NCBI GenBank assembly: GCA_036652035.1
Contig: JAVVWR010000086.1
Coordinates: 1-8,549 of the forward strand
Direction of reading: 5' to 3'
DNA from: JAEZVV01 sp036652035
GTDB taxonomy: Bacteria; Pseudomonadota; Gammaproteobacteria; Burkholderiales; Burkholderiaceae_F
Length of the DNA stretch: 8,549 nucleotides
Position numbers and translations under genes: made by a program. Below are positions 1-8,391 of this stretch, piece by piece (the first letter of the stretch is position 1; the number at the start of each line of letters is the position of its first letter). A model generated the notes under the pieces. That model was not told where the DNA came from, searched no databases, and saw only the letters and a program-made list of their open reading frames with translations.

Positions 1-130
1 GCCGTCGTGGCTGAGGGGCGATGCTTATCTAGTTGATTCGGAAACCCTTTTTTCTGCTCGGCCGGGTTGCAAAAAGCTAGGTTTTTAGAGGTGGCGATGC
101 TACTATCTTCAGTTTCTTTGCGACGCAACA
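1..130. other. Region upstream of uvrB without a recognisable gene
   Basis: No convincing coding sequence was found here. The stretch is more A/T-rich than the genes around it, with runs such as T48-T53 and A71-A75, as expected of a promoter region. No LexA-type box (CTGT, 8 bases, ACAG) was seen. A 4-base inverted repeat TTGC/GCAA (118-128) sits directly before the uvrB start. The gene to the left is outside the window, so whether it is divergent or co-oriented cannot be told. Confidence 0.5.
98..106 (+). promoter_or_regulatory. Candidate extended -10 promoter element for uvrB
   Basis: The sequence TGC-TACTAT has the TGn extension followed by a hexamer matching TATAAT at four of six positions. 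It would place transcription start near 113, leaving a leader of about 18 bases before the uvrB ATG at 131. No good -35 hexamer lies 16-18 bases upstream; TTGCAA at 67-72 is too far away. The call is inferred from position and motif only and is weak. Confidence 0.25.
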
Positions 131-2179
131 ATGGTCGTCACCTTTCCCGATTCCCCGTTCGAACTCCACCAGCCATTTCCCCCTGCGGGAGATCAGCCGG
201 CGGCCATCGCTCGTCTTTCCGAAGGCCTGAGCGACGGTTTGGTATTCCAGACGCTGCTGGGGGTGACCGGCTCGGGCAAGACTTTCACGATGGCCAACGT
301 GATCGCCCAGCAAGGCGTTCCGGCGATCGTTCTCGCGCCCAACAAGACCTTGGCCGCGCAGCTCTACTCCGAGATGCGTGAGTTTTTTCCGAACAATGCC
401 GTCGAGTACTTCGTTTCGTACTACGACTACTACCAGCCCGAGGCCTACGTGCCTTCGCGCGACTTGTTCATCGAGAAAGACTCGGCGATCAACGAGCACA
501 TCGAGCAGATGCGACTGTCGGCAACCAAGAGCGTGCTTGAGCGGCGCGATACGATCATTGTTGCCACCGTGAGCGCGATCTACGGTATCGGTAAGCCCGA
601 GTCTTACACCGAGATGCGCATGATCGTGCGCACTGGCGACCGGGTGGGGCAGCGCGACTTGATCGCGCAGCTCATCCGCATGCAATACAACCGCAACGAG
701 ACTGATTTTTCGCGTGGCACGTTCCGTGTTCGAGGCGACACGATCGACATCTTTCCCGCCGAGCACGCTGAGCTCGCCGTCCGGCTCGAACTCTTCGATG
801 ACGAACTCGAATCGATCCAGCTGTTCGATCCGCTGACTGGTCGCGTCCAGCAGAAGGTCCCGCGCTTTACCGTCTACCCTTCGTCGCACTATGTGACTCC
901 GCGCGCCGACGTGTTGCGCGCAATCGAGTCGATCAAGGAAGAGCTCAAGGAGCGGCGTGCCGAGTTGCTCGCCGCTGGCAAGCTGGTTGAAGCCCAGCGG
1001 CTTGAGCAGCGCACCCGCTTCGATCTGGAAATGCTCAACGAGCTGGGTTTCTGCAAGGGGATCGAAAACTACTCGCGCCACCTCTCGGGCAGTCTGCCTG
1101 GGGCGCCGCCCCCAACGCTGATCGACTACCTGCCAGCGGATGCCTTGATGATTCTGGACGAATCCCACGTCATGATCGGGCAGTTGGGCGGCATGTATCG
1201 AGGTGACCGCTCGCGCAAAGAGACGCTGGTCGATTTCGGTTTTCGCCTGCCTTCAGCGCTCGATAACCGCCCGCTTCGCTTCGATGAGTTCGAGCGCAAG
1301 ATGCGCCGTTGCGTTTTCGTCTCGGCGACGCCGGCCGCGTTCGAGCTCGAGCATTCGGCGCAGATCGTCGAGCAGGTGGTGCGGCCGACGGGCCTGATCG
1401 ATCCCATGGTTGAAGTGCGCCCGGCGCGCACCCAGGTTGACGACGTTTTGTCAGAAATCGGACTGCGTGTCGCTCGCGGCGACCGCGTCCTGGTGACCAC
1501 GCTGACCAAACGGATGTCCGAGGACTTAACGGAATTCCTGAGCGACCACGGCGTCAAGGTGCGATACCTTCACTCCGATATCGACACCGTCGAACGGGTT
1601 GAGATCATTCGTGATCTACGTACCGGAGTGTTCGATGTGCTGGTTGGCATCAATCTGCTGCGCGAAGGGCTGGATATCCCTGAGGTTTCCTTGGTGGCGA
1701 TTCTTGATGCAGACAAGGAAGGTTTCTTGCGTTCCGAGCGATCCTTGATTCAAACCATTGGACGGGCGGCGCGCAATCTGAATGGCAGCGCGATTCTCTA
1801 CGCGGATCGCATCACCGATTCGATGCGTCGCGCGCTGGATGAGACCGAACGACGGCGCATCAAGCAGCAGGCGTTCAATGTCGAGCATGGCATCGTGCCG
1901 CGCGGGGTGAAAAAGGAAATTCGCGAACTTATCGACGGCGTCTACGACCCCTCGGCCCGCACGGCCGAGACCCAGGCCGCAGGCGCTGGCTATGAGTCGA
2001 TGAGTGAGAAAGACGTTGCGCGCGAAATCAAACGGCTCGAAAAACAAATGTTTGAGCACGCGAAGAATCTCGAATTCGAGAAGGCCGCGCGCATGCGCGA
2101 CCAACTCGCCCTGCTCAAGCAGCAGGTGTTTGGCGGTGCAGGAAAGGTCGTGTCCCTGGGGCGCGATCGGGCGGCTTGA
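131..2179 (+). CDS. uvrB: UvrABC system protein B (excinuclease subunit UvrB)
   Basis: UvrB is the damage-verifying subunit of bacterial nucleotide excision repair. UvrA loads it on DNA, it probes the strand with its beta-hairpin and ATPase, then it recruits UvrC for incision and is displaced by UvrD. The 682-residue product matches the family from end to end (E. coli UvrB is 673). Visible motifs are Walker A GVTGSGKT (44-51), the Tyr-rich beta-hairpin with YYDYYQPEAYVP (about 97-108), the DESH Walker B/motif II (343-346), helicase motif VI QTIGRAARN (541-549) and a C-terminal UVR domain (about 634-669) that contacts UvrC. ATG131 is the only reasonable start: the frame is closed by a TAG at 86-88 with no ATG or GTG between, and the homologous N-terminus begins here. 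No clear Shine-Dalgarno precedes it. No LexA box was seen, so SOS control is not supported by this sequence. Confidence 0.98.
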   Translation: MVVTFPDSPFELHQPFPPAGDQPAAIARLSEGLSDGLVFQTLLGVTGSGKTFTMANVIAQQGVPAIVLAPNKTLAAQLYSEMREFFPNNAVEYFVSYYDYYQPEAYVPSRDLFIEKDSAINEHIEQMRLSATKSVLERRDTIIVATVSAIYGIGKPESYTEMRMIVRTGDRVGQRDLIAQLIRMQYNRNETDFSRGTFRVRGDTIDIFPAEHAELAVRLELFDDELESIQLFDPLTGRVQQKVPRFTVYPSSHYVTPRADVLRAIESIKEELKERRAELLAAGKLVEAQRLEQRTRFDLEMLNELGFCKGIENYSRHLSGSLPGAPPPTLIDYLPADALMILDESHVMIGQLGGMYRGDRSRKETLVDFGFRLPSALDNRPLRFDEFERKMRRCVFVSATPAAFELEHSAQIVEQVVRPTGLIDPMVEVRPARTQVDDVLSEIGLRVARGDRVLVTTLTKRMSEDLTEFLSDHGVKVRYLHSDIDTVERVEIIRDLRTGVFDVLVGINLLREGLDIPEVSLVAILDADKEGFLRSERSLIQTIGRAARNLNGSAILYADRITDSMRRALDETERRRIKQQAFNVEHGIVPRGVKKEIRELIDGVYDPSARTAETQAAGAGYESMSEKDVAREIKRLEKQMFEHAKNLEFEKAARMRDQLALLKQQVFGGAGKVVSLGRDRAA

Positions 2180-2180
2180 G

Positions 2181-2204
2181 GCCCGGGCTCGGGTTTATCC
2201 GGGC
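2181..2204 (+). repeat. Inverted repeat just after the uvrB stop codon
   Basis: GCCCGG (2181-2186) can pair with CCGGGC (2199-2204) across a 12-base loop, starting one base after the uvrB stop codon. No T-run follows (TGGAGTGAAAC), so it does not look like a standard intrinsic terminator. It may be a 3'-end stabilising structure or chance in GC-rich DNA. Confidence 0.3.
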
Positions 2205-2245
2205 TGGAGTGAAACGGCTTACTCCGATGAACTTGGCATGTCAGG

Positions 2246-2292
2246 CTGGTTTTTCAAAGAAGCAGCTTGTGCGTTGCTGGAACTAAAACCAG
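2246..2292 (+). repeat. Two-tier inverted repeat in the uvrB-phosphatase gap
   Basis: An outer perfect 8-base arm CTGGTTTT (2246-2253) pairs with AAAACCAG (2285-2292). Inside it, AGCAGC (2261-2266) pairs with GTTGCT (2273-2278) with one G-U pair and a 6-base loop. The two stems are separated by internal-loop strands of 7 and 6 bases. No T-run follows on the plus strand. The nested arrangement suggests folded RNA, such as a leader or the 3' end of the uvrB transcript. Function is unknown. Confidence 0.4.
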
Positions 2293-2307
2293 GTTGTTAC
2301 GGTTGTC

Positions 2308-2321
2308 GCCCCACTGGGGGC
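2308..2321 (+). repeat. Small GC-rich hairpin
   Basis: GCCCC (2308-2312) pairs with GGGGC (2317-2321) around an ACTG loop. The stem can be extended past a 3-base bulge by GGTT (2301-2304) against AGCC (2322-2325). No T-run follows, so it is not a standard terminator. It lies between the two-tier repeat and the hairpins over the phosphatase ribosome binding site, and may be part of the same leader. Confidence 0.3.
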
Positions 2322-2334
2322 AGCCGGTAGATTC

Positions 2335-2360
2335 GGGCGGTCTCCCCGCCCGCGGAGAGG
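2335..2360 (+). promoter_or_regulatory. Competing hairpins over the phosphatase ribosome binding site
   Basis: GGGCGG (2335-2340) can pair with CCGCCC (2346-2351). Alternatively TCTCC (2341-2345) can pair with GGAGA (2354-2358). The second hairpin buries the purine-rich GGAGAGG (2354-2360), which is the likely Shine-Dalgarno of the phosphatase gene, 10 bases before its ATG. Forming both together would need a pseudoknot with almost no connecting loops, so they should compete. Translational control is an inference from pairing only. Confidence 0.3.
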
Positions 2361-2370
2361 CGAAGAAGCG

Positions 2371-2859
2371 ATGACGAAGGTGCTGTTTGTTTGCATGGGC
2401 AACATTTGCCGTTCCCCCACGGCAGAAGGTGTGTTCCGCAAGATGGTTCGCGATGTTGGCCTGAGCGATACGGTCAAGGTCGACTCCGCTGGAACTCACG
2501 GCTATCACGTGGGTGAGGCGCCGGATGTACGGGCCCAATTGGCTGGACGCAAACGCGGCTACGAGTTGGCGGATTTGCGTGCGCGTCAGCTCGCCGCCGA
2601 TGACTATCGCGACTACGACTACATTCTTGCCATGGACTGGGAAAACCTCTCGGCCATGCAGCAGCAATGTCCGCGTCAGTACAAGCACAAGCTTCATCTG
2701 TTGATGCGCTTTGCCAGCGAGTTCGACGCCGCCACCGTGCCTGATCCTTATTACGGCGGCAACGAAGGCTTCAACACGGTGCTCGACTACGTTGAGGACG
2801 CCTGCCAGGGCCTGCTCGAGGTGGTGCGCAAGCGCGCCTCGATGTACGCCGCAGCCTGA
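2371..2859 (+). CDS. Low-molecular-weight protein tyrosine phosphatase
   Basis: This cytoplasmic phosphatase removes phosphate from phosphotyrosine through a cysteinyl-phosphate intermediate. The 162-residue protein carries the N-terminal P-loop CX5R as CMGNICRS, with nucleophile Cys8 and Arg14, and the C-terminal DPYYGG motif whose Asp125 is the general acid. Length and layout fit the LMW-PTP family, and there is no signal peptide. The start is set by the P-loop lying eight residues in, as is usual for the family. GGAGAGG lies 10 bases upstream of the ATG. It lies between uvrB (191-base gap) and the isc promoter (170-base gap), so it is probably not part of the isc operon. Related enzymes act in exopolysaccharide export with a tyrosine kinase, but no such kinase or capsule gene is in view and the substrate is unknown. 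An arsenate reductase of the same fold is less likely, because the paired redox cysteines after the P-loop are not apparent. Confidence 0.93.
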   Translation: MTKVLFVCMGNICRSPTAEGVFRKMVRDVGLSDTVKVDSAGTHGYHVGEAPDVRAQLAGRKRGYELADLRARQLAADDYRDYDYILAMDWENLSAMQQQCPRQYKHKLHLLMRFASEFDAATVPDPYYGGNEGFNTVLDYVEDACQGLLEVVRKRASMYAAA

Positions 2860-2884
2860 TCCTCGGCGGATCGCGAGCGATGCG

Positions 2885-2920
2885 TTCGCCCTGGGCGTGT
2901 TGCTCGCTGTCGGGGGCGAA
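2885..2920 (+). repeat. 7-base inverted repeat after the phosphatase gene
   Basis: TTCGCCC (2885-2891) is the exact reverse complement of GGGCGAA (2914-2920), with a 22-base loop. It lies between the phosphatase stop codon (2857-2859) and the isc promoter. The sequence after it (GGTTCGTTTGG) is only slightly T-rich, so a terminator role that would insulate the isc promoter is possible but weak. Confidence 0.3.
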
Positions 2921-2927
2921 GGTTCGT

Positions 2928-2952
2928 TTGGTTGACTGTTTTTGTCGGGAAT
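2928..2952. promoter_or_regulatory. Upstream type 1 IscR binding site (predicted)
   Basis: By eye this 25-base stretch matches the E. coli type 1 IscR consensus (ATASYY-GACT-RWWWY-AGTC-RRSTAT) at about 21 positions, including the GACT core (2934-2937) and the GTCGGG arm (2944-2949). It covers the -35 element TTGACT (2932-2937), so bound [2Fe-2S]-IscR would block RNA polymerase. The downstream arm TCGGGAAT (2945-2952) recurs exactly 31 bases later in the second site. Confidence 0.75.
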
Positions 2953-2960
2953 ACTAAAAT
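2932..2960 (+). promoter_or_regulatory. Sigma-70 promoter of the isc operon
   Basis: The -35 hexamer TTGACT (2932-2937) and the -10 hexamer TAAAAT (2955-2960) each match consensus at five of six bases and are separated by the ideal 17 bases. Transcription should start near 2966-2968, giving a leader of roughly 63 bases before the iscR ATG. The -35 lies inside the upstream IscR site, and the -10 lies between the two sites, overlapping the second by two bases. This is the arrangement expected for IscR autorepression. Confidence 0.85.
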
Positions 2961-2983
2961 ACCCGAACAAATTAATCGGGAAT
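2959..2983. promoter_or_regulatory. Downstream type 1 IscR binding site (predicted)
   Basis: The arms ATACCCGA (2959-2966) and TCGGGAAT (2976-2983) form an imperfect palindrome around an A/T-rich centre. It matches the E. coli type 1 IscR consensus at about 21 of 25 positions. It overlaps the end of the -10 element and the predicted transcription start. Its centre is 31 bases, about three helical turns, from that of the upstream site, so two IscR dimers could sit on the same DNA face. Confidence 0.8.
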
Positions 2984-2989
2984 TATTTT

Positions 2990-3012
2990 CGGCTGGCTTT
3001 TGCAGCTGGCCG
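2990..3012 (+). repeat. Stem-loop in the iscR leader
   Basis: CGGCTGGC (2990-2997) can pair with GCTGGCCG (3005-3012), giving eight pairs of which two are G-U, with a 7-base loop. It lies in the predicted 5' untranslated region, ending six bases before the iscR Shine-Dalgarno GGAGG (3019-3023). It leaves that site free, so it may protect the 5' end rather than block translation. This is an inference only. Confidence 0.3.
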
Positions 3013-3029
3013 TGACCCGGAGGTCATCC

Positions 3030-3542
3030 ATGAGACTCACCACCAAGGGACGTTTCGCAGTTACCGCCATGATCGATCTGGGCTTGCGCGAGCATGCCGG
3101 ACCGGTGACCTTGGCCGGCATCAGCCAGCGGCAGCAGATTTCGCTGTCGTATCTCGAGCAGTTGTTCGGCAAGCTGCGCCGGCATGAGCTGGTTGAGAGC
3201 ACGCGTGGGCCGGGCGGCGGTTATTCGCTCGGACGCGTGGCGCGCGAGATCACGGTAGCCGACATCATCTACGCCGTTGACGAGCCGCTTGATGCGACCC
3301 AGTGTGGCGGTCGCGAGAACTGCCAGGATGACCAGCGCTGCATGACGCACGACCTGTGGGCGGCACTCAACGCCAAGATGGTCGAGTTTCTGGATTCCGT
3401 GAACCTCCAGGACCTGGTTGAGGAGCAGCGCCGCAAGATGGCAGCGGGCCAGTCGTCTGGCGTCAACGTCATGCACATGAACCGCGCTCGCGCCGCCAAG
3501 GCCAGCGCCAAGGACGGTGCAGACGCGCCGGTCCTGACTTGA
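3030..3542 (+). CDS. iscR: Rrf2-family Fe-S cluster-sensing regulator IscR
   Basis: IscR is a dimeric Rrf2-family transcription factor that carries a [2Fe-2S] cluster. The cluster-bound form represses the isc promoter, so expression rises when clusters are scarce. The 170-residue product has the N-terminal winged helix-turn-helix with the usual opening MRLTTKGRFAV, and Glu43, the residue that governs type 1 versus type 2 site choice in E. coli. Cluster ligands Cys92, Cys98, Cys104 and His107 are in the same positions as in E. coli IscR (162 residues). The extra length is at the C-terminus, which is Ala/Lys-rich and probably flexible. ATG3030 is preferred over an in-frame ATG at 3000: GGAGG lies six bases before 3030 and homologues begin there. 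It is the first gene of the operon; its stop codon is 14 bases before the iscS start. Confidence 0.97.
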   Translation: MRLTTKGRFAVTAMIDLGLREHAGPVTLAGISQRQQISLSYLEQLFGKLRRHELVESTRGPGGGYSLGRVAREITVADIIYAVDEPLDATQCGGRENCQDDQRCMTHDLWAALNAKMVEFLDSVNLQDLVEEQRRKMAAGQSSGVNVMHMNRARAAKASAKDGADAPVLT

Positions 3543-3556
3543 TCGGAGTACCCGGC

Positions 3557-4765
<1,209 letters not shown>

Positions 4766-4793
4766 GCGGTCACCAGGAAATCAGGAGTTAGCC

Positions 4794-5198
4794 ATGTCAT
4801 ACAGCGACAAGCTCATCGATCATTACGAGAACCCGCGCAACGTCGGCGCCTTTGACAAAGGTGACGATTCGGTTGGCACCGGCATGGTCGGCGCGCCCGC
4901 CTGTGGCGATGTGATGAAGCTGCAGATCAAGGTCAACGAAGCGGGTGTGATCGAGGACGCCAAGTTCAAGACCTATGGCTGCGGTTCGGCGATCGCCTCA
5001 AGCTCGCTCGTGACCGAGTGGGTCAAGGGCAAAACGCTGGATCAGGCGATGGATCTGAAGAACACCCAGATCGCCGAAGAGCTCGCGCTGCCGCCGGTCA
5101 AGATTCACTGTTCGATTTTGGCCGAAGACGCGATCAAGGCCGCGATCGATGACTACCGCAAGAAGCAGGCTGCGCCTGAACAGGCGACGGCTGTCTGA
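4794..5198 (+). CDS. iscU: Fe-S cluster assembly scaffold IscU
   Basis: IscU is the scaffold on which [2Fe-2S] and [4Fe-4S] clusters are built from IscS-derived sulfur and iron before transfer to target proteins. The 134-residue protein has cluster ligands Cys37, Cys63 and Cys106, with Asp39 and His105. It also has the LPPVK motif (99-103) that the HscA chaperone binds. It is almost collinear with E. coli IscU (128 residues), with a short C-terminal extension rich in Ala, Gln and Lys. ATG4794 is preceded by AGGAG (4783-4787) at six bases and lies 28 bases after iscS. Confidence 0.98.
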   Translation: MSYSDKLIDHYENPRNVGAFDKGDDSVGTGMVGAPACGDVMKLQIKVNEAGVIEDAKFKTYGCGSAIASSSLVTEWVKGKTLDQAMDLKNTQIAEELALPPVKIHCSILAEDAIKAAIDDYRKKQAAPEQATAV

Positions 5199-5214
5199 AC
5201 ATCGGGAGACAAGA

Positions 5215-5538
5215 ATGGCTGTGACTTTGACTGAACGTGCGGCCCAGCATGTTTCCAGCTTCATCGCCCGCCGCGGCAAGGGGGTGGGCCTGCGTCTTGG
5301 CGTTCGCACCACGGGTTGCTCGGGCATGGCCTACAAGCTCGAGTTTGCCGACGCGGCCGAGCCCGACGACCAGAGCTTCGAATCGCACGGCGTGACGGTG
5401 CTGGTCGATCCCAAGAGCCTGGTCTATATCGACGGCACCGAGCTCGATTTTGTGCGCGAAGGTTTGAACGAAGGTTTCAAGTTCAACAATCCGAACGAGA
5501 AGAACCGCTGCGGTTGCGGCGAGTCCTTCAAGGTCTAA
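5215..5538 (+). CDS. iscA: A-type Fe-S carrier / iron-binding protein IscA
   Basis: IscA is an A-type carrier thought to receive clusters from IscU or bind iron and pass them on, notably for [4Fe-4S] maturation. The 107-residue product has exactly the E. coli length, with the three conserved ligands Cys35 (RTTGCSGMAY), Cys99 and Cys101 (CGCGESF). ATG5215 is chosen because GGGAG (5204-5208) lies six bases upstream and the protein then opens MAVTLTERAA, as in the family. The in-frame ATG at 5149 would overlap iscU and add an Arg-rich stretch not found in homologues. The gap to iscU is 16 bases. Confidence 0.96.
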   Translation: MAVTLTERAAQHVSSFIARRGKGVGLRLGVRTTGCSGMAYKLEFADAAEPDDQSFESHGVTVLVDPKSLVYIDGTELDFVREGLNEGFKFNNPNEKNRCGCGESFKV

Positions 5539-5552
5539 GCGCGATCCCCGAC

Positions 5553-5573
5553 GGGGCTGCCGCCAGCGGCCCC
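5553..5573 (+). repeat. GC-rich hairpin between iscA and hscB
   Basis: GGGGCTGC (5553-5560) pairs with GCGGCCCC (5566-5573) around the loop CGCCA: eight pairs, one of them G-U. Only three T residues follow (5574-5576). It lies 15 bases after iscA, in the one sizeable gap inside the operon. It could be a partial terminator or an mRNA end-protecting stem that sets iscRSUA output apart from hscBA-fdx-iscX. The pairing is visible; the function is inferred. Confidence 0.45.
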
Positions 5574-5628
5574 TTTCCCATCGGCCGTTGGCGATTCGTC
5601 AAGCGTCCGCTTCTGTCCTCCGCCTCCC

Positions 5629-6162
5629 GTGCCTTCCAGCCCTGCCGATCCGCTCGATCACTTTGCCCTCTTTGGCCTTGCGCCGCGTTTCCGCATCGAC
5701 GAAGCCGCGCTGGCGAACGCCTACCGCGACCTGCAGGCCCGTGTTCACCCCGACCGCTTTGCCGCCGCCTCCGCGCCCGAACGGCGAGTCGCCATGCAAT
5801 GGGCGGCGCGCGCCAACGAGGCTTATCAGACCCTGCGCGATCCGCAACGCCGAGCCGCCTACCTGTGCGAGAGCCGCGGTGCGAAAATCCAGGCTGAGAC
5901 CAATACCGTCATGCCGACGGCTTTCCTGATGCAGCAGATGGAATGGCGCGAAGCCTTGGATGAGGCGCGTGCGGGTCGCGACCCCGCTCCCATTGCCCGC
6001 TTGATCGATGAGCTTGATGCGGTTCGCGCCGCCACTCTCGCGGCGCTTGAAGCGGCACTCGACGTGAACCAGGATGCGCTGGCGGCGAGCGGACTGGTAC
6101 GCCAACTGATGTTTATCGACAAATTCGGCGCGGAACTCGCTGCCGTCACTGACAACCCCTGA
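5629..6162 (+). CDS. hscB: J-type co-chaperone HscB
   Basis: HscB delivers cluster-loaded IscU to HscA and stimulates HscA's ATPase, promoting cluster release. The 177-residue protein begins with a J domain (about 8-80) containing the HPD motif at 40-42 (QARVHPDRF). It ends in the three-helix IscU-binding domain with the conserved AFLMQQMEWREALDE segment. E. coli HscB has 171 residues and starts close to DYFTLFGL, here DHFALFGL at 10-17. The start is GTG5629; no in-frame ATG lies in the 90-base gap and no Shine-Dalgarno is seen in the pyrimidine-rich DNA before it, so the exact start is less certain than the gene. Its stop is seven bases before the hscA start. Confidence 0.94.
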   Translation: MPSSPADPLDHFALFGLAPRFRIDEAALANAYRDLQARVHPDRFAAASAPERRVAMQWAARANEAYQTLRDPQRRAAYLCESRGAKIQAETNTVMPTAFLMQQMEWREALDEARAGRDPAPIARLIDELDAVRAATLAALEAALDVNQDALAASGLVRQLMFIDKFGAELAAVTDNP

Positions 6163-6169
6163 GGACGAC

Positions 6170-8041
<1,872 letters not shown>

Positions 8042-8043
8042 CC

Positions 8044-8382
8044 ATGACCAAGATCACCGTACTGCCGCACGAGACCCTTTGCCCGCAAGGCGCCGAGATC
8101 GAAGCTGCGCCCGGCACCACGCTCGCTCGCGCTCTGCTCGACAACGGCGTCGAGGTCGAACACGCGTGCGAACTCTCGTGCGCCTGCACCACCTGCCACT
8201 GCATCGTGCGCGCGGGCTTCGATTCGCTCGAAGCTGCCGACGACGACGAGGAAGACCTGCTCGACAAGGCCTGGGGCCTGGCGCCCACCTCGCGCCTGTC
8301 GTGCCAGGCCAAGGTGGCCGATGCCGATCTCGTGATCGAAATTCCGAAATACACGATCAACCACGCCAAAGAAAACCACTGA
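8044..8382 (+). CDS. fdx: ISC-type [2Fe-2S] ferredoxin
   Basis: This adrenodoxin-like ferredoxin supplies electrons for cluster assembly on IscU/IscS. The 112-residue protein has the ligands Cys42, Cys48, Cys51 (in HACELSCACTTCHC) and Cys87 (RLSCQA). It also has Cys46, the conserved non-ligand cysteine of the ISC ferredoxins. It ends in the typical EIPKYTINHAKE tail. E. coli Fdx is almost the same length. ATG8044 begins two bases after the hscA stop, and no Shine-Dalgarno is visible, so translation probably depends on ribosomes finishing hscA. Confidence 0.97.
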   Translation: MTKITVLPHETLCPQGAEIEAAPGTTLARALLDNGVEVEHACELSCACTTCHCIVRAGFDSLEAADDDEEDLLDKAWGLAPTSRLSCQAKVADADLVIEIPKYTINHAKENH

Positions 8383-8391
8383 GAGGCCGTC

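Noticed and set aside
43..68. AACCC/GGGTT inverted repeat with a T-run in the loop
   Set aside because: Five pairs with a 16-base loop, and the T-run sits inside the loop rather than after the stem, so it does not qualify as a terminator.
77..1168. Long minus-strand open frame opposite uvrB (363 codons)
   Set aside because: It is fully antisense to a clear uvrB, shows no recognisable motif, and is explained by the codon bias of GC-rich DNA leaving few stops on the opposite strand.
2254..2970. Minus-strand open frame of 238 codons over the phosphatase gene and its flanks
   Set aside because: It lies opposite a gene with intact catalytic motifs and runs through the uvrB-phosphatase gap and into the isc promoter; the translation resembles no family I know.
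3000..3029. Longer IscR start at ATG3000
   Set aside because: It would add ten residues absent from the family and ignores the strong GGAGG placed six bases before ATG3030.
5316..5897. Plus-strand open frame (193 codons) bridging iscA and hscB
   Set aside because: The translation is Arg/Pro/Ala-rich, out of frame with both genes, and typical of a GC-rich shadow frame.
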